From the NCBI GenBank assembly GCA_965221345.1, contig CBDCSD010000001.1, positions 992,001-1,056,000 of the forward strand: 64,000 nucleotides of DNA. The letters are read 5' to 3'. Both the position numbers and the translations under genes were made by a program. This stretch comes from Bin5 sp965221345. Lineage in GTDB: Bacteria > Chloroflexota > Anaerolineae > Caldilineales > Caldilineaceae. Below the pieces are notes generated by a model. The model saw only the letters and a list, made by a program, of their open reading frames with translations. It was not told the origin of the DNA and searched no databases. Numbering within the stretch: position 1 is the stretch's first letter; each line of letters starts with the position of its first letter. This document shows positions 8,117-16,822 of the stretch, one piece after another.

Positions 8117-9835
8117 GTGCAGCAGCTTTTTCACGGCCTTTCAGCAGCACCCGGGGTTGGCATCGGCAACCTATATAAATATTCTCCGGTCGCCCCCGAC
8201 GATTCTGGCGAGGCGCCCGCGCCGCCTGTCGGCGACCCCGAAGAAGAGTGGGAACGCTTTCTGGCAGCCCGCCTCCTCGTAGATGAGGAACTGGCCCGCC
8301 TCGCACAAATCGGGCAGACCGCAACCGCAGAAATCTTCCTCGTTCACCGCGAAATCCTCCATGACAGCACGCTGACCGACTCCGTGCGCGCCGCCATCGA
8401 CTCCGGTTCCGACGCCACCCGCGCCACCCAGAAGGCGACGGGTGAACTGGTCCGACTCTTCCAGGACCTCAGCGACCAGTACTTCGCCAGCCGTGCCACC
8501 GACATCCGCGATGTAGGGCAACGCCTCGTCTTCCGCCTGGAAGGGATCACCTCCGCCCGCCAGCTGAGCCCCCTACCTGACGGCACAATCCTGCTCGCCG
8601 AGGACTTGACCGCCTTCGATACCACCCATCTTGATCAGGCCCACGTCGTAGGCATTGCTTTGGCCGCCAGCACCCCCACCGCCCACACCGCAATTCTGGC
8701 CCGCAGTCTGGGCATCCCCCTCGTCTGCAGTGCCGGGGCGGAAATCCTGCAACTAGCCAGCGGCATGTTCGGTGTAGTCGATGGAATCCGTGGTCGTCTC
8801 CTCGTCGACCCGGATGAGGAGACGCTCGAACAGTATGAGTTGACCCGTTCGCGGCTGAAACGCTTTCAGGCCGAGGCGCTCTCGCACTCCCATGAGCCGG
8901 CACTGACTCCGGATGGCGAACGCATCCCCGTACGCGTCAACGTCAACAGCCGTGAAGATCTCCTGCACATCTACTCCAACGGCGCTGATGGTATCGGTCT
9001 GCTGCGCACCGAAAATCTGTTTCAACACCGCACCAGCCCTCCGACCATTTCCGAACAGCTGGCTGCCTACCAGGAAGTGCATTCTTACACAAATAGCCAT
9101 TCACTGACCGTGCGACTACTTGACATCGGCGGCGACAAGCCGGTTCCCTATCTGCAGCATCCCGCCGAAGCCAACCCCTTCCTCGGCGTGCGAGGCATCC
9201 GCCTGCTGCTCCGCCATCCGCAAATGCTCATCGATCAGGCCCGGGCGTTGGTCGAACTGGCGCACAACGTATCGCCGGTATCCCGCATTCGAATTCTCAT
9301 CCCCATGATTTCGAAAGTGAACGAAGTCCAGCAGACTTTGAAGCTGCTAATGGAGGTCCCCGGCTATCAGCATTGCCGCCAACAACTCGGCACCCTCGAA
9401 GTAGGCGTCCTGATCGAAGTACCGTCCGCTGCTCTCCTGGCGCATCACCTCGCGCCGCAGGTCGATTTTCTCAGCATCGGCACCAACGATCTGGCCCAAT
9501 ATACACTCGCCGCGGACCGCGTAAACAGCGCTGTCGCCACGCTCGCAACCCCGCTCGACCCCTCCGTCCTTCGCCTGATCGCCATGACCTGCGAGGCGGG
9601 CCGCGCCGCCGGCATCCCCGTCGCCATCTGCGGTGAAGTCGCCGGCGATCCGTCTGTGCAGCCCCTGTTGCTGGGCTTGGGGTTGAATGAAATTAGCGTC
9701 GCCGGCCCGGCCGTTCCCCTGGTCAAATCCGCGATTCGGCGCGTGGACATGGACGCGGCCAGAGGGCTCGCAGCCCAAGCGCTCCAATGCAGCCGCGCCC
9801 AGGAGATCCATCAACTCCTCCACGATTTTGGATAG
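8117..9835 (+). CDS. ptsI: PTS enzyme I (PEP-protein phosphotransferase)
   Basis: A 572-residue complete enzyme I beginning at GTG 8117. His190 in STPTAHTAILAR is the phosphohistidine. The C-terminal PEP-binding barrel carries GIGLLRTENLF, LDIGGDKPVPYL, SIGTNDLAQYTLAADR and the catalytic Cys in ICGEVAGDP. It moves phosphate from PEP to HPr. No EIIB or EIIC sugar permease lies in the window, so its visible use is to feed HPr, DhaM and DhaL. The glpA start follows after six bases. Confidence 0.95.
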   Translation: MQQLFHGLSAAPGVGIGNLYKYSPVAPDDSGEAPAPPVGDPEEEWERFLAARLLVDEELARLAQIGQTATAEIFLVHREILHDSTLTDSVRAAIDSGSDATRATQKATGELVRLFQDLSDQYFASRATDIRDVGQRLVFRLEGITSARQLSPLPDGTILLAEDLTAFDTTHLDQAHVVGIALAASTPTAHTAILARSLGIPLVCSAGAEILQLASGMFGVVDGIRGRLLVDPDEETLEQYELTRSRLKRFQAEALSHSHEPALTPDGERIPVRVNVNSREDLLHIYSNGADGIGLLRTENLFQHRTSPPTISEQLAAYQEVHSYTNSHSLTVRLLDIGGDKPVPYLQHPAEANPFLGVRGIRLLLRHPQMLIDQARALVELAHNVSPVSRIRILIPMISKVNEVQQTLKLLMEVPGYQHCRQQLGTLEVGVLIEVPSAALLAHHLAPQVDFLSIGTNDLAQYTLAADRVNSAVATLATPLDPSVLRLIAMTCEAGRAAGIPVAICGEVAGDPSVQPLLLGLGLNEISVAGPAVPLVKSAIRRVDMDAARGLAAQALQCSRAQEIHQLLHDFG

Positions 9836-9841
9836 CTCCGG

Positions 9842-11689
9842 ATGAAACGGATCCAAACGGAAATCCTCGTGATCGGCGGCGGCGCTACCGGTACCGGCGT
9901 AGCCTGGGATGCCGCTCTGCGGGGTTTTCGCACCGTCCTCGTCGAAAAACGCGACCTGACCCACGGCACGACCGGGCGATACCACGGCCTCCTGCACAGC
10001 GGCGCAAGATACGTGTTGAAGGATGTCGATAGCGCCGTAGAGTGTAGCAGCGAAAATCGCATCTTGCGCCGTACCCACACCCACTGCATCGAAGACACCG
10101 GCGGATTTTTCATCGTTACGCCCGAAGATGAGGACGACTATCCCGATCGTTTCGCGGCCGCCTGCCGTCGCCTCAACATCCCCTGCACTGAGATCCCCAC
10201 TGCGTCGGCTCTGCGACGTGAGCCCCTGCTGAACCCCTGCATCAGTCGCGTCTTCGAACTGCCCGATGCCGCCGCCGACAGCTTCCTCGCCACCCACGCC
10301 ACTGCCCAGGCCGCGCGCCAGGCCGGCGCACTCCTCCTTCCTTATCACGAGCTCACCCGTCTCCACCTCTCCGGTGGCGACGGCAACCGCGCCGTGTCCG
10401 GCGCCACCGTTCTCGATGCCGTGTCGGGCGACGAGCTGCGGATCGACGCCGACCTTGTAATCAACGCCGCCGGCGCTTGGTCCGGCAAAATCGCGGCTCT
10501 GGCGGGGGTAGATGTAAGGATGATTCTGGGCAAGGGTGTGATGCTCGCAACCAACCGCCGTCTGACAAACACAGTCATCAGCCGCTGCAAAATGCCCAGT
10601 GACGGCGATATTCTGGTGCCGATTCACACCGTCACCGTCATCGGCACGACCGACGAGCAAGTCGCCGATCCGGAAAACCTGCCCATTGAGCAGTGGGAAG
10701 TAGACCTGATGTTGACGGAAGGCGATAAGTTGGTGCCCGGCCTCAGCAGCAGCCGGATCTTGCGCGCTTGGGCCGGCGTCCGGCCTCTCTTCCAGGAGAC
10801 GTCTACTTCGAATGAACCAATTCAAGTCCACCAAACATCCATGTCCACGCAGCCGCCCGAGCTGGGCGGAGATGGGTCACCACCATTCAGTCGCGACACC
10901 ACCCGCGCATTGGCCCTGCTCAACCACGAGCAACGGGACGGAGTCAGAGGTTTCATCACCATCACCGGTGGCAAATGGACCACGTTCCGCCTGATGGCTG
11001 AATCCGCAGTCGATGCAGCCTGCGCGCAGTTACGTGTGTCTCGCCCTTGCCGCACGGCGGAGACAACCGTGCCCGGTGTCGAACAGGGACACTACTGGCT
11101 CGGTCATCGACTCAACGAAGTCGAAGAGGACAAGCTGCAAACGGAACTTATCTGCGAATGCGAACTGGTCACCCGTTCAATGTTGGAAGGCGCGGTGCAG
11201 CGCAACCCAACCGTCACCCTGGATGATCTGCGTCGCGATGTACGCCTCGGGATGGGGCCGTGTCAAGGTGGCTTCTGTACCTATCGCGCAGTCGGTATCC
11301 TGCACCAGCTGCGCTCTGCCCAAAACCCGCCAGCCGCTGGAGAGTGGGAGGTCGCCCACATGCAATCTCCAGCCCATCAACACAGCGACGCAACAGTAAG
11401 GGAAGGCGCCGCCGATGGCTCTGCGCCGGCCGCCGTTCTCGGCCCCGCTGCCGACGCGCCCCAGCGCTCCCCCGCCATCGATTCGCAGGCGGCGGTTTCT
11501 CAGCCGAATCTCCTCCTGCGGGACTTTCTGCAGGAACGCTGGAAGGGCGTCACGCCGATCCTGTGGGGACAGCAACTGCGCCAGGAAAGGCTGGACGAAC
11601 TGATCTATCTGAGCATTCTGAATGCCGATCATCTCCCAGTCGATGACAAAGAAAGCCCGCTCTCGTCCTTTTATCGCGTCGGTTCTTAG
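9842..11689 (+). CDS. glpA: Anaerobic glycerol-3-phosphate dehydrogenase subunit A
   Basis: A 615-residue FAD-dependent dehydrogenase. The N-terminus has the dinucleotide loop VIGGGATGTGVAWDAALRG followed by the DAO-type GTTGRYHGLLHSGARY. A BFD-like [2Fe-2S] region near 435-480 has Cys pairs CEC and CQGGFC. The conserved end (LLRDFLQERWKG to LSILNADHLP) follows an Ala/Pro/Ser-rich stretch of roughly 75 residues that makes it longer than E. coli GlpA (542). GlpA oxidises glycerol 3-phosphate to dihydroxyacetone phosphate and passes electrons through GlpB and GlpC to the quinone pool. A start at ATG 9842 follows the ptsI stop closely, so it is in the same operon. Confidence 0.93.
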   Translation: MKRIQTEILVIGGGATGTGVAWDAALRGFRTVLVEKRDLTHGTTGRYHGLLHSGARYVLKDVDSAVECSSENRILRRTHTHCIEDTGGFFIVTPEDEDDYPDRFAAACRRLNIPCTEIPTASALRREPLLNPCISRVFELPDAAADSFLATHATAQAARQAGALLLPYHELTRLHLSGGDGNRAVSGATVLDAVSGDELRIDADLVINAAGAWSGKIAALAGVDVRMILGKGVMLATNRRLTNTVISRCKMPSDGDILVPIHTVTVIGTTDEQVADPENLPIEQWEVDLMLTEGDKLVPGLSSSRILRAWAGVRPLFQETSTSNEPIQVHQTSMSTQPPELGGDGSPPFSRDTTRALALLNHEQRDGVRGFITITGGKWTTFRLMAESAVDAACAQLRVSRPCRTAETTVPGVEQGHYWLGHRLNEVEEDKLQTELICECELVTRSMLEGAVQRNPTVTLDDLRRDVRLGMGPCQGGFCTYRAVGILHQLRSAQNPPAAGEWEVAHMQSPAHQHSDATVREGAADGSAPAAVLGPAADAPQRSPAIDSQAAVSQPNLLLRDFLQERWKGVTPILWGQQLRQERLDELIYLSILNADHLPVDDKESPLSSFYRVGS

Positions 11690-11811
11690 TTTTCAGATTC
11701 TGATCTATAGTTACTGCGTTCGATCAGGAAGCGAAAATTGGACCGGCGGCGAGTACCACAAAGTGGCGTTTCCAAGCGTCGGAGACTGTAAACGGAAAAC
11801 TGTAGTCGCGC

Positions 11812-13200
11812 ATGCTCGATCTCATCATCATCGGCGCCGGCCTGACCGGACTCTTTGCGGCACATACAGCTGCCCGCGCAGGTCTGCGCGTGCGAGTCAT
11901 CGCCAAGGGCATGGGGACAACGCACTGGCATGCCGGAACAATCGATCTCCTGGGCTATATGCCAAATGGGGGAGAGTCGGTAGCAGATTGGATGGAAGCG
12001 CTTTCCGAACTGCCGTCCGCGCATCCCTATCGACTGCTCGGCGTGGCGACGATAACAAAAGCACTGGATGAGTTTCAGCGGCTTACCGCCGCGGGCGGGT
12101 TGCCCTATGAACGCGCCGCCGCCAACTTGAATATGTCCATTGCCGGTGCGCCCCAAGAGCAGATTTCGCAAAAGCGTGACGCAGCCGGGCAGGTCTATGA
12201 CGTCACTCTTGGGCGAAACTTTCAACTCATTTCGCCTATCGGCGCGGCGCGCCCGGTCTATCTGGCGCCGACAGCCCAACTGGCAGGAAATCTGTCGGAT
12301 GAGCGGCCGCTGGTGATCGTCGGCCTTAACGGTATGCCCGACTTCTACCCGGCGCTGATTGCCGAAAATCTGCAAAGGCAGGGTCATCGTGCTCGCAGCG
12401 CAACCGTACCCCTCAGCCCGCTGTCCAAGCGACGTGACAATAGCCCACTGCAGTTGGCCCGGCTGCTGGATCAGCTTGGCCAACAGGCGCAACTGACAGA
12501 AATGGTCGTAGACGTAGCCGAGGCCGGCGAACGGGTGGGCCTTCCTGCCGTGCTGGGGTTGAACGCACATTCGCGCCTTTTTAATCTGCTGCATGAAGCA
12601 GGCGCCGATCAAGGTCGCCGAACGTCCCAATCCCACGACGGCCAGCGGTCGGGCCTATCGTTTTTCGAAATTCCGACACTGCCGCCCAGCGTGCCGGGTA
12701 TGCGTCTGGACGCAACGCTGCGCTCCCAACTTGCCCGCCTCGGGGTACGCGTTGAAATTGGAATGGAAGTGTGCGGGATCAGTGCAACCGGTCGACGCAT
12801 TGAATGGATCGAAACCGAGACCGGAAGCCGTCCTCTGCGTCATAGAGCACACAACTACCTGCTGGCGACCGGCGGAATCCTCGGCGGCGGCATCCGCGGT
12901 GACCGCCGCGGCCGCGTGCAGGAGACCGTTTTCGACCTGCCGTTGTCAGCGCCGCAGGCGCGTTCCCAATGGTTGCGTCCTCTCTTCTTGGACAGGCGGG
13001 GCCATCCCATCTTTCAGGGCGGTGTCTCCGTCAATTCCCGCTTTCGTCCGTTGGACCAGGCCGGCGCCCCTGTCTACGATAACCTGTGGGCTGCGGGCGC
13101 GGTCCTCGCCCACGCCGACCCGATACGCGAGCGCAGCCGCGAAGGAATCGCCATAGCTACAGGTTACGCCGCGGCAACGGCAGTGGCCAGTGGCCAGTAA
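11812..13200 (+). CDS. glpB: Anaerobic glycerol-3-phosphate dehydrogenase subunit B
   Basis: A 462-residue flavoprotein. It starts with the FAD loop IIIGAGLTGLFAAHTAARAG, then GMGTTHWHAGTIDLLGY, which is characteristic of GlpB. Near the end NLWAAGAVLAHADPIRERSREGIAIATGYAAA resembles the FAD-closing segment. GlpB connects GlpA to the membrane iron-sulfur subunit GlpC. The 122-base gap from glpA has no clear terminator. The last five codons and stop lie within a 7-bp-periodic repeat (13181-13250), so the C-terminus VASGQ is probably repeat-derived. Confidence 0.92.
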   Translation: MLDLIIIGAGLTGLFAAHTAARAGLRVRVIAKGMGTTHWHAGTIDLLGYMPNGGESVADWMEALSELPSAHPYRLLGVATITKALDEFQRLTAAGGLPYERAAANLNMSIAGAPQEQISQKRDAAGQVYDVTLGRNFQLISPIGAARPVYLAPTAQLAGNLSDERPLVIVGLNGMPDFYPALIAENLQRQGHRARSATVPLSPLSKRRDNSPLQLARLLDQLGQQAQLTEMVVDVAEAGERVGLPAVLGLNAHSRLFNLLHEAGADQGRRTSQSHDGQRSGLSFFEIPTLPPSVPGMRLDATLRSQLARLGVRVEIGMEVCGISATGRRIEWIETETGSRPLRHRAHNYLLATGGILGGGIRGDRRGRVQETVFDLPLSAPQARSQWLRPLFLDRRGHPIFQGGVSVNSRFRPLDQAGAPVYDNLWAAGAVLAHADPIRERSREGIAIATGYAAATAVASGQ

Positions 13201-13250
13201 CACCATTCGTCTGTAATGGCCACCAGCCACGAGCCACTAACCACTGGCAT
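13181..13250. repeat. 7-bp-periodic inverted repeat at the glpB-glpC junction
   Basis: CAGTGGC, CAGTGGC and CAGTAAC stand head to tail at 13181-13201. After a short spacer, CCAGCCA, CGAGCCA, CTAACCA and CTGGCAT run at 13223-13250 in the complementary sense, so GCCAGTGG and CCACTGGC can pair. It covers the glpB stop codon and the whole intergenic space, and could fold in the mRNA between the two genes. Similar heptad-periodic stretches occur at 16732-16772, 19929-19952 and 47403-47452. Confidence 0.65.
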
Positions 13251-13257
13251 CCACGTT

Positions 13258-14616
13258 ATGCAAACCGTATCTCTGAACTCAGTCGGAATGAGCCTGGACG
13301 CATGTATCAAGTGCAATATCTGCACCAGCTACTGCCCGGTCTCCGAAGTGACGGACAGCTTCCCCGGACCGAAGTACGCCGCGCCTCAGTCTGAACGCTT
13401 TCGCGAAATCGGCCATCCCTTTTCCGAGGCCAACGCCGACCCCATTTCTCGGGCACTTGGTGGCGGGCGAGTGCCTGACGCTTCGGTGGACTACTGCTCC
13501 GGCTGCCGGGTCTGTAATGAAGTCTGTCCCACCGGCGTGCGAATCGCCGAAATCAATGCCCGCGCCCGTGCCCGGATGGTGGCAATACGGGGTCTTTCCC
13601 TGCGTAACCGGATCCTGGGCCGCAATGAGCTGATGGGGCGGATCGGCAGTCTGGCGCCCGGCATGGCGAATTTCATCCTGCACCATCCACTAAGCCGTCG
13701 GTTGGCCGCTGCCCTGTTTGGTGTGGCCGAAAAGGCGCCGTTGCCCCACTGGCACCACGAAACGCTCAACCGCTGGCTGGCCCGAACCCGTGCCCAAAGG
13801 CTGCGCTGCGAACGAAAGGTCGTCTACTTTCACGGCTGCGCAACCCAGTATTACGAGCCCTTTGTAGGCATGGCCGCAATCCTGGTGTTGGAGCATCTCG
13901 GGTACGAGGTGGTGGTGCCTCCGCAAAACTGCTGCGGCCTGCCAATGCTTTCGAATGGCGAGTTTGGCGCGGCAGAGGGTTATCATCGCCGCAACGTGGC
14001 CCGCCTTGCCGACTATGTCCACGCCGGTTACCCGATCCTCGGTACCAGCACCAGTTGCACGCTGACCCTCAAGGAAGAGGCGCCTGAACTTCTCGACCTG
14101 GAGGACGATGAGGGCACGCAGGCCCTGAAATTCGCGACCTGGGATATCTTTGAATGGCTGCGCGACCGTCAGGATCAAGGCCAACTGCCCTCCGATCTGC
14201 GTCCACTAAACCGAACTGAACAGCCTTTCATACTGCCCTATCATGCCCCATGTCAGCTGCGGGCACACCGCATCGGCAAACCGGCGCTGGAGGTGCTGGC
14301 CCTGATCCCGGAGCTTGACCTGCGCGAAAGCCCCGCCCGCTGTTGCGGTATCGCGGGGACGTATGGATACAAGTCTGAAAAATATCAGATTGCCATGGAC
14401 GTGGGCGCGGAACTGTTTGACTATGTCGCCGCGCAAGCTGCCAAATCGGATCCGGTCGCCAAAGGATCTGTTTCCTTTACCGCCTGCGATTCTGAGACCT
14501 GTCGCTGGCAACTGGAACATGGGACCGGCCTCCCATCCCGCCATCCTATTGAACTGTTGGCAGCGGCCTATGGCCTGTACGACCTGCAAGCGCGGCGTCC
14601 CGTAGATGGAAACTGA
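13258..14616 (+). CDS. glpC: Anaerobic glycerol-3-phosphate dehydrogenase iron-sulfur subunit C
   Basis: A 452-residue iron-sulfur protein from ATG 13258. An upstream ATG at 13216 would add 14 residues encoded by the repeat and is less likely. Two [4Fe-4S] motifs appear, CIKCNICTSYCP and CSGCRVCNEVCP. Two CCG domains follow, with NCCGLPMLSNG and RCCGIAGTYG as their cysteine turns. GlpC anchors the GlpAB dimer at the membrane and hands electrons to menaquinone. CCG domains are shared with GlcF and HdrB-like proteins, but the position directly after glpA and glpB settles the assignment. The panE-like gene starts four bases after the stop. Confidence 0.93.
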   Translation: MQTVSLNSVGMSLDACIKCNICTSYCPVSEVTDSFPGPKYAAPQSERFREIGHPFSEANADPISRALGGGRVPDASVDYCSGCRVCNEVCPTGVRIAEINARARARMVAIRGLSLRNRILGRNELMGRIGSLAPGMANFILHHPLSRRLAAALFGVAEKAPLPHWHHETLNRWLARTRAQRLRCERKVVYFHGCATQYYEPFVGMAAILVLEHLGYEVVVPPQNCCGLPMLSNGEFGAAEGYHRRNVARLADYVHAGYPILGTSTSCTLTLKEEAPELLDLEDDEGTQALKFATWDIFEWLRDRQDQGQLPSDLRPLNRTEQPFILPYHAPCQLRAHRIGKPALEVLALIPELDLRESPARCCGIAGTYGYKSEKYQIAMDVGAELFDYVAAQAAKSDPVAKGSVSFTACDSETCRWQLEHGTGLPSRHPIELLAAAYGLYDLQARRPVDGN

Positions 14617-14619
14617 CCA

Positions 14620-15711
14620 ATGGACTCTCTTCACATCTTGATAATCGGGGCCGGGGCAATTGGCTGTTTTGTCGGCGGCAAGTTGGCTTCTGCAGGGCAC
14701 GGCGTGACATTAGTCGGTCGCGCCCGCACAACCGCGGCTGTGCAAGCGCGCGGTCTGGAGCTGCACGCTGCTGATGGTTTCGTGCAAACGATTCGCTCGG
14801 TCGGCGCGGTTGCGTCTGTGCGAGAGGCGTTCCCCACCCCATATCACCTCGCTATTCTCGCCGTCAAGAGTTATGACACGGCAACCGCGCTGGACGAATT
14901 GGCCTCCGTCGAATCCACGCTCCCGCCTACGATTCTCAGCCTTCAGAATGGCGTCGGCAATGAGAACGAGATCGCCGCGCGTTTCGGCCCACAGCGGGTT
15001 ATTGCCGGAACGATTACTGCGCCGGTCGAGGTGCGGGAGCCGGGCGTGGTCCAGGTGACGAAGCCCGGGTTTGCCATCGGCCTGGCAGAATACCGTGGCG
15101 AGAGCGAAGAAGCGAGAATCAACTCTCACTCCTCTCTCCTCACCTCTCTTTCCTCGCAGTTTGCCTCTGCCGGCCTCCCCACAAATGTGTACGAAGATGC
15201 ACAGGGCATGAAATGGTCAAAACTGCTTATGAACATGATCGGCAACGCCACTAGTGCAATCCTGGCCGAGCCGCCCGGCGCCACCTTTGCCGACCCCCGT
15301 ATCACCAACCTCGAGATCGACGCCCTGCGCGAGGCCTTGCGCGTGATGGCTGCGGCCAACATTCGTCCCATGAACGTGGAGAAATACCCACTGGGCACAC
15401 TTGCACCGCTGTTGCGGTTCGGGCCGCGCGCGCTCCTGCGGCCCGCCCTGCACCGGATCGTCGGCGGAGCGAGGGGTGGCAAGATGCCTAGCCTGTTCTT
15501 AGACTTGGAGGCAGGTAAGAGCGGGAGCGAAGTAGGCTGGTATAATGGTGCTGTTGTGCGCCAAGGGGGCGAAGTCGGCATCAAAACGCCAGTCAATCGG
15601 TTGCTGACCGAAACTGTCCACCAATTGGCTGCCGAACCGCACCTGCGCGCTGCGTGGCGAGGGAATTTCGAGCGACTTACTGCAGTGGCCAAAGAGGTTT
15701 CTGGCGCTTAG
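14620..15711 (+). CDS. Ketopantoate reductase-family oxidoreductase (PanE/ApbA)
   Basis: A 363-residue NADP-dependent reductase. The N-terminal Rossmann loop is IIGAGAIGCFVGGKLASAG. The catalytic Lys lies in GMKWSKLLMNMIGNATSA, and LSLQNGVGNE is the conserved substrate-side motif. Canonical PanE is near 300 residues; the extra length includes a Ser/Leu/Glu stretch at about 158-180, encoded by a GAGAG/CTCTC repeat, and an extended C-terminal domain. The family reduces 2-dehydropantoate to pantoate in coenzyme A synthesis, but many paralogs act on other 2-oxoacids. Its place directly behind glpC may mean co-transcription without a shared pathway. Confidence 0.8.
   Translation: MDSLHILIIGAGAIGCFVGGKLASAGHGVTLVGRARTTAAVQARGLELHAADGFVQTIRSVGAVASVREAFPTPYHLAILAVKSYDTATALDELASVESTLPPTILSLQNGVGNENEIAARFGPQRVIAGTITAPVEVREPGVVQVTKPGFAIGLAEYRGESEEARINSHSSLLTSLSSQFASAGLPTNVYEDAQGMKWSKLLMNMIGNATSAILAEPPGATFADPRITNLEIDALREALRVMAAANIRPMNVEKYPLGTLAPLLRFGPRALLRPALHRIVGGARGGKMPSLFLDLEAGKSGSEVGWYNGAVVRQGGEVGIKTPVNRLLTETVHQLAAEPHLRAAWRGNFERLTAVAKEVSGA
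15097..15157. repeat. GAGAG/CTCTC imperfect palindrome, copy B (inside PanE-like gene)
   Basis: A purine-rich left half begins with GGCGAGAGCGAAGAAGCGAG, and a pyrimidine-rich right half ends with TCCTCGC. The core at 15112-15139 matches copy A at 7773-7803 apart from two small gaps. It is translated in frame, between the substrate domain strand and the segment leading to the catalytic Lys. Confidence 0.5.
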
Positions 15712-15771
15712 CTCACAGCAAGCTCCGTCAATGTAAGGGTTCACCAGGAGCCGAAAACAAAAAGCTGTAGT

Positions 15772-16653
15772 CTAAAGTCCTGGTCCGATCAGTACAATCA
15801 GCACCAGCGCCAGAATGGCAAAAGCCGAATATTCCAGCACAAGCTTGCGGTTGAGATGGCCCTCATGCAGTGCGTGGCGCGCCAGCCCCACGAACAAATA
15901 GAAGATTAACAGCAGAACCAGCCCACCACTTGCGCCCGATAATGGCCAATAATTCAACGCCCACGCCGCCTCTCCCAATACAAGCGCAACCACCGCCGCA
16001 TAGCTGAGCACCACGTTCACTCTGGGCAATACATCCCGCAGCAACTCAACTGCCAACAGCGCGGCCGTCGCCGCAATCAGAGAACCGGAGAGCAGGCTAC
16101 GGGTTTTTGTCTGATACACCAGCAAAAAGAGAGCCAGGGCGGCGGTGTAGGACAGTACGTTGAGCAGGATGCGGGCCTGTCGGTAGCCCGACGACTCCCG
16201 ATCTGCGGTCACGTACAGGTTGAACAGAATAACTGCGATCAGCCCTCCACTGAGCAACGCCGCGCCGGCCTGGAAAAGTAGTGTCTTGGCCTCGGGCGCC
16301 AGCAACACTGCCAGGATGGAGACTGCAGCCGGCAGCCCCCAGAACAGCCAGGTGTGCCCGCCGCTTTCGGCTTCCTGGCCCAACGGGTCGCCGGCGAAAA
16401 GGGGATGGGTACGGATCGCCCGTTCCGTGCCGCTGGCCGTGAGCAGGGCGATAAAAACGGCGATGACTGTCGTCTCGCTGATTCTGATCGACAGGGGCGT
16501 GCCAAGCGCATTCAAGGTCAGAACAACTGTCGGCAGCCGTAAGAACAGGCTGATCGATACCGTAGCCGCTACGGTCCACGCCAGCACGCTCACGCGCTGC
16601 ACGAAGCGCCGGTTTGGACCCAATGCCGCCGGCGATGTCGCCGATCGTTCCAT
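15772..16653 (-). CDS. Polytopic membrane protein of unknown function
   Basis: A 293-residue hydrophobic protein from ATG 16653, which follows a GTGGGG stretch. An ATG at 16749 would add 32 residues read through a 7-bp-periodic repeat and is rejected. About eight to nine membrane helices alternate with short Arg-containing loops, with no charged motif of a transporter or enzyme and no large soluble domain. It is divergent from the CHAT gene across a 169-base gap. I do not recognise the family; its size and helix pattern resemble uncharacterised Chloroflexi membrane proteins, but that is recall only. Confidence 0.65.
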   Translation of the reverse strand: MERSATSPAALGPNRRFVQRVSVLAWTVAATVSISLFLRLPTVVLTLNALGTPLSIRISETTVIAVFIALLTASGTERAIRTHPLFAGDPLGQEAESGGHTWLFWGLPAAVSILAVLLAPEAKTLLFQAGAALLSGGLIAVILFNLYVTADRESSGYRQARILLNVLSYTAALALFLLVYQTKTRSLLSGSLIAATAALLAVELLRDVLPRVNVVLSYAAVVALVLGEAAWALNYWPLSGASGGLVLLLIFYLFVGLARHALHEGHLNRKLVLEYSAFAILALVLIVLIGPGL

Positions 16654-16731
16654 CCCCACTTCGGCAAAGGTTGATCTAGCGCTTTCAGATTGCCTTCTAT
16701 TCTGTTGTTCGCTGGCCGCGAACGGCGAATA

Positions 16732-16772
16732 CCAGTTCTCAGTCCCCAATTTTCGACTTCCAGTTTCCAGTT
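16732..16772. repeat. Degenerate 7-bp-periodic repeat, CTGGAAA type
   Basis: Read on the minus strand the units are CTGGAAA, CTGGAAG, TCGAAAA, TTGGGGA, CTGAGAA and a final CTGG, in exact heptad register. It lies between the divergent starts at 16653 and 16823; another single CTGGAAA lies at 16810-16816. It may be inert or may affect both promoters. Confidence 0.55.
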
Positions 16773-16822
16773 GGGAAGGATGATGTTACTATAAAACAAA
16801 AAGCAACAACTGGAAACCGCAG

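Noticed and set aside
9347..10834. A 495-codon open frame on the minus strand antisense to ptsI and glpA
   Set aside because: It lies opposite two well-supported genes, has no family motif, and is the expected result of high-GC third positions.
13181..13250. Possible CRISPR array
   Set aside because: The units are seven bases without spacers of regular length and no cas genes are nearby.
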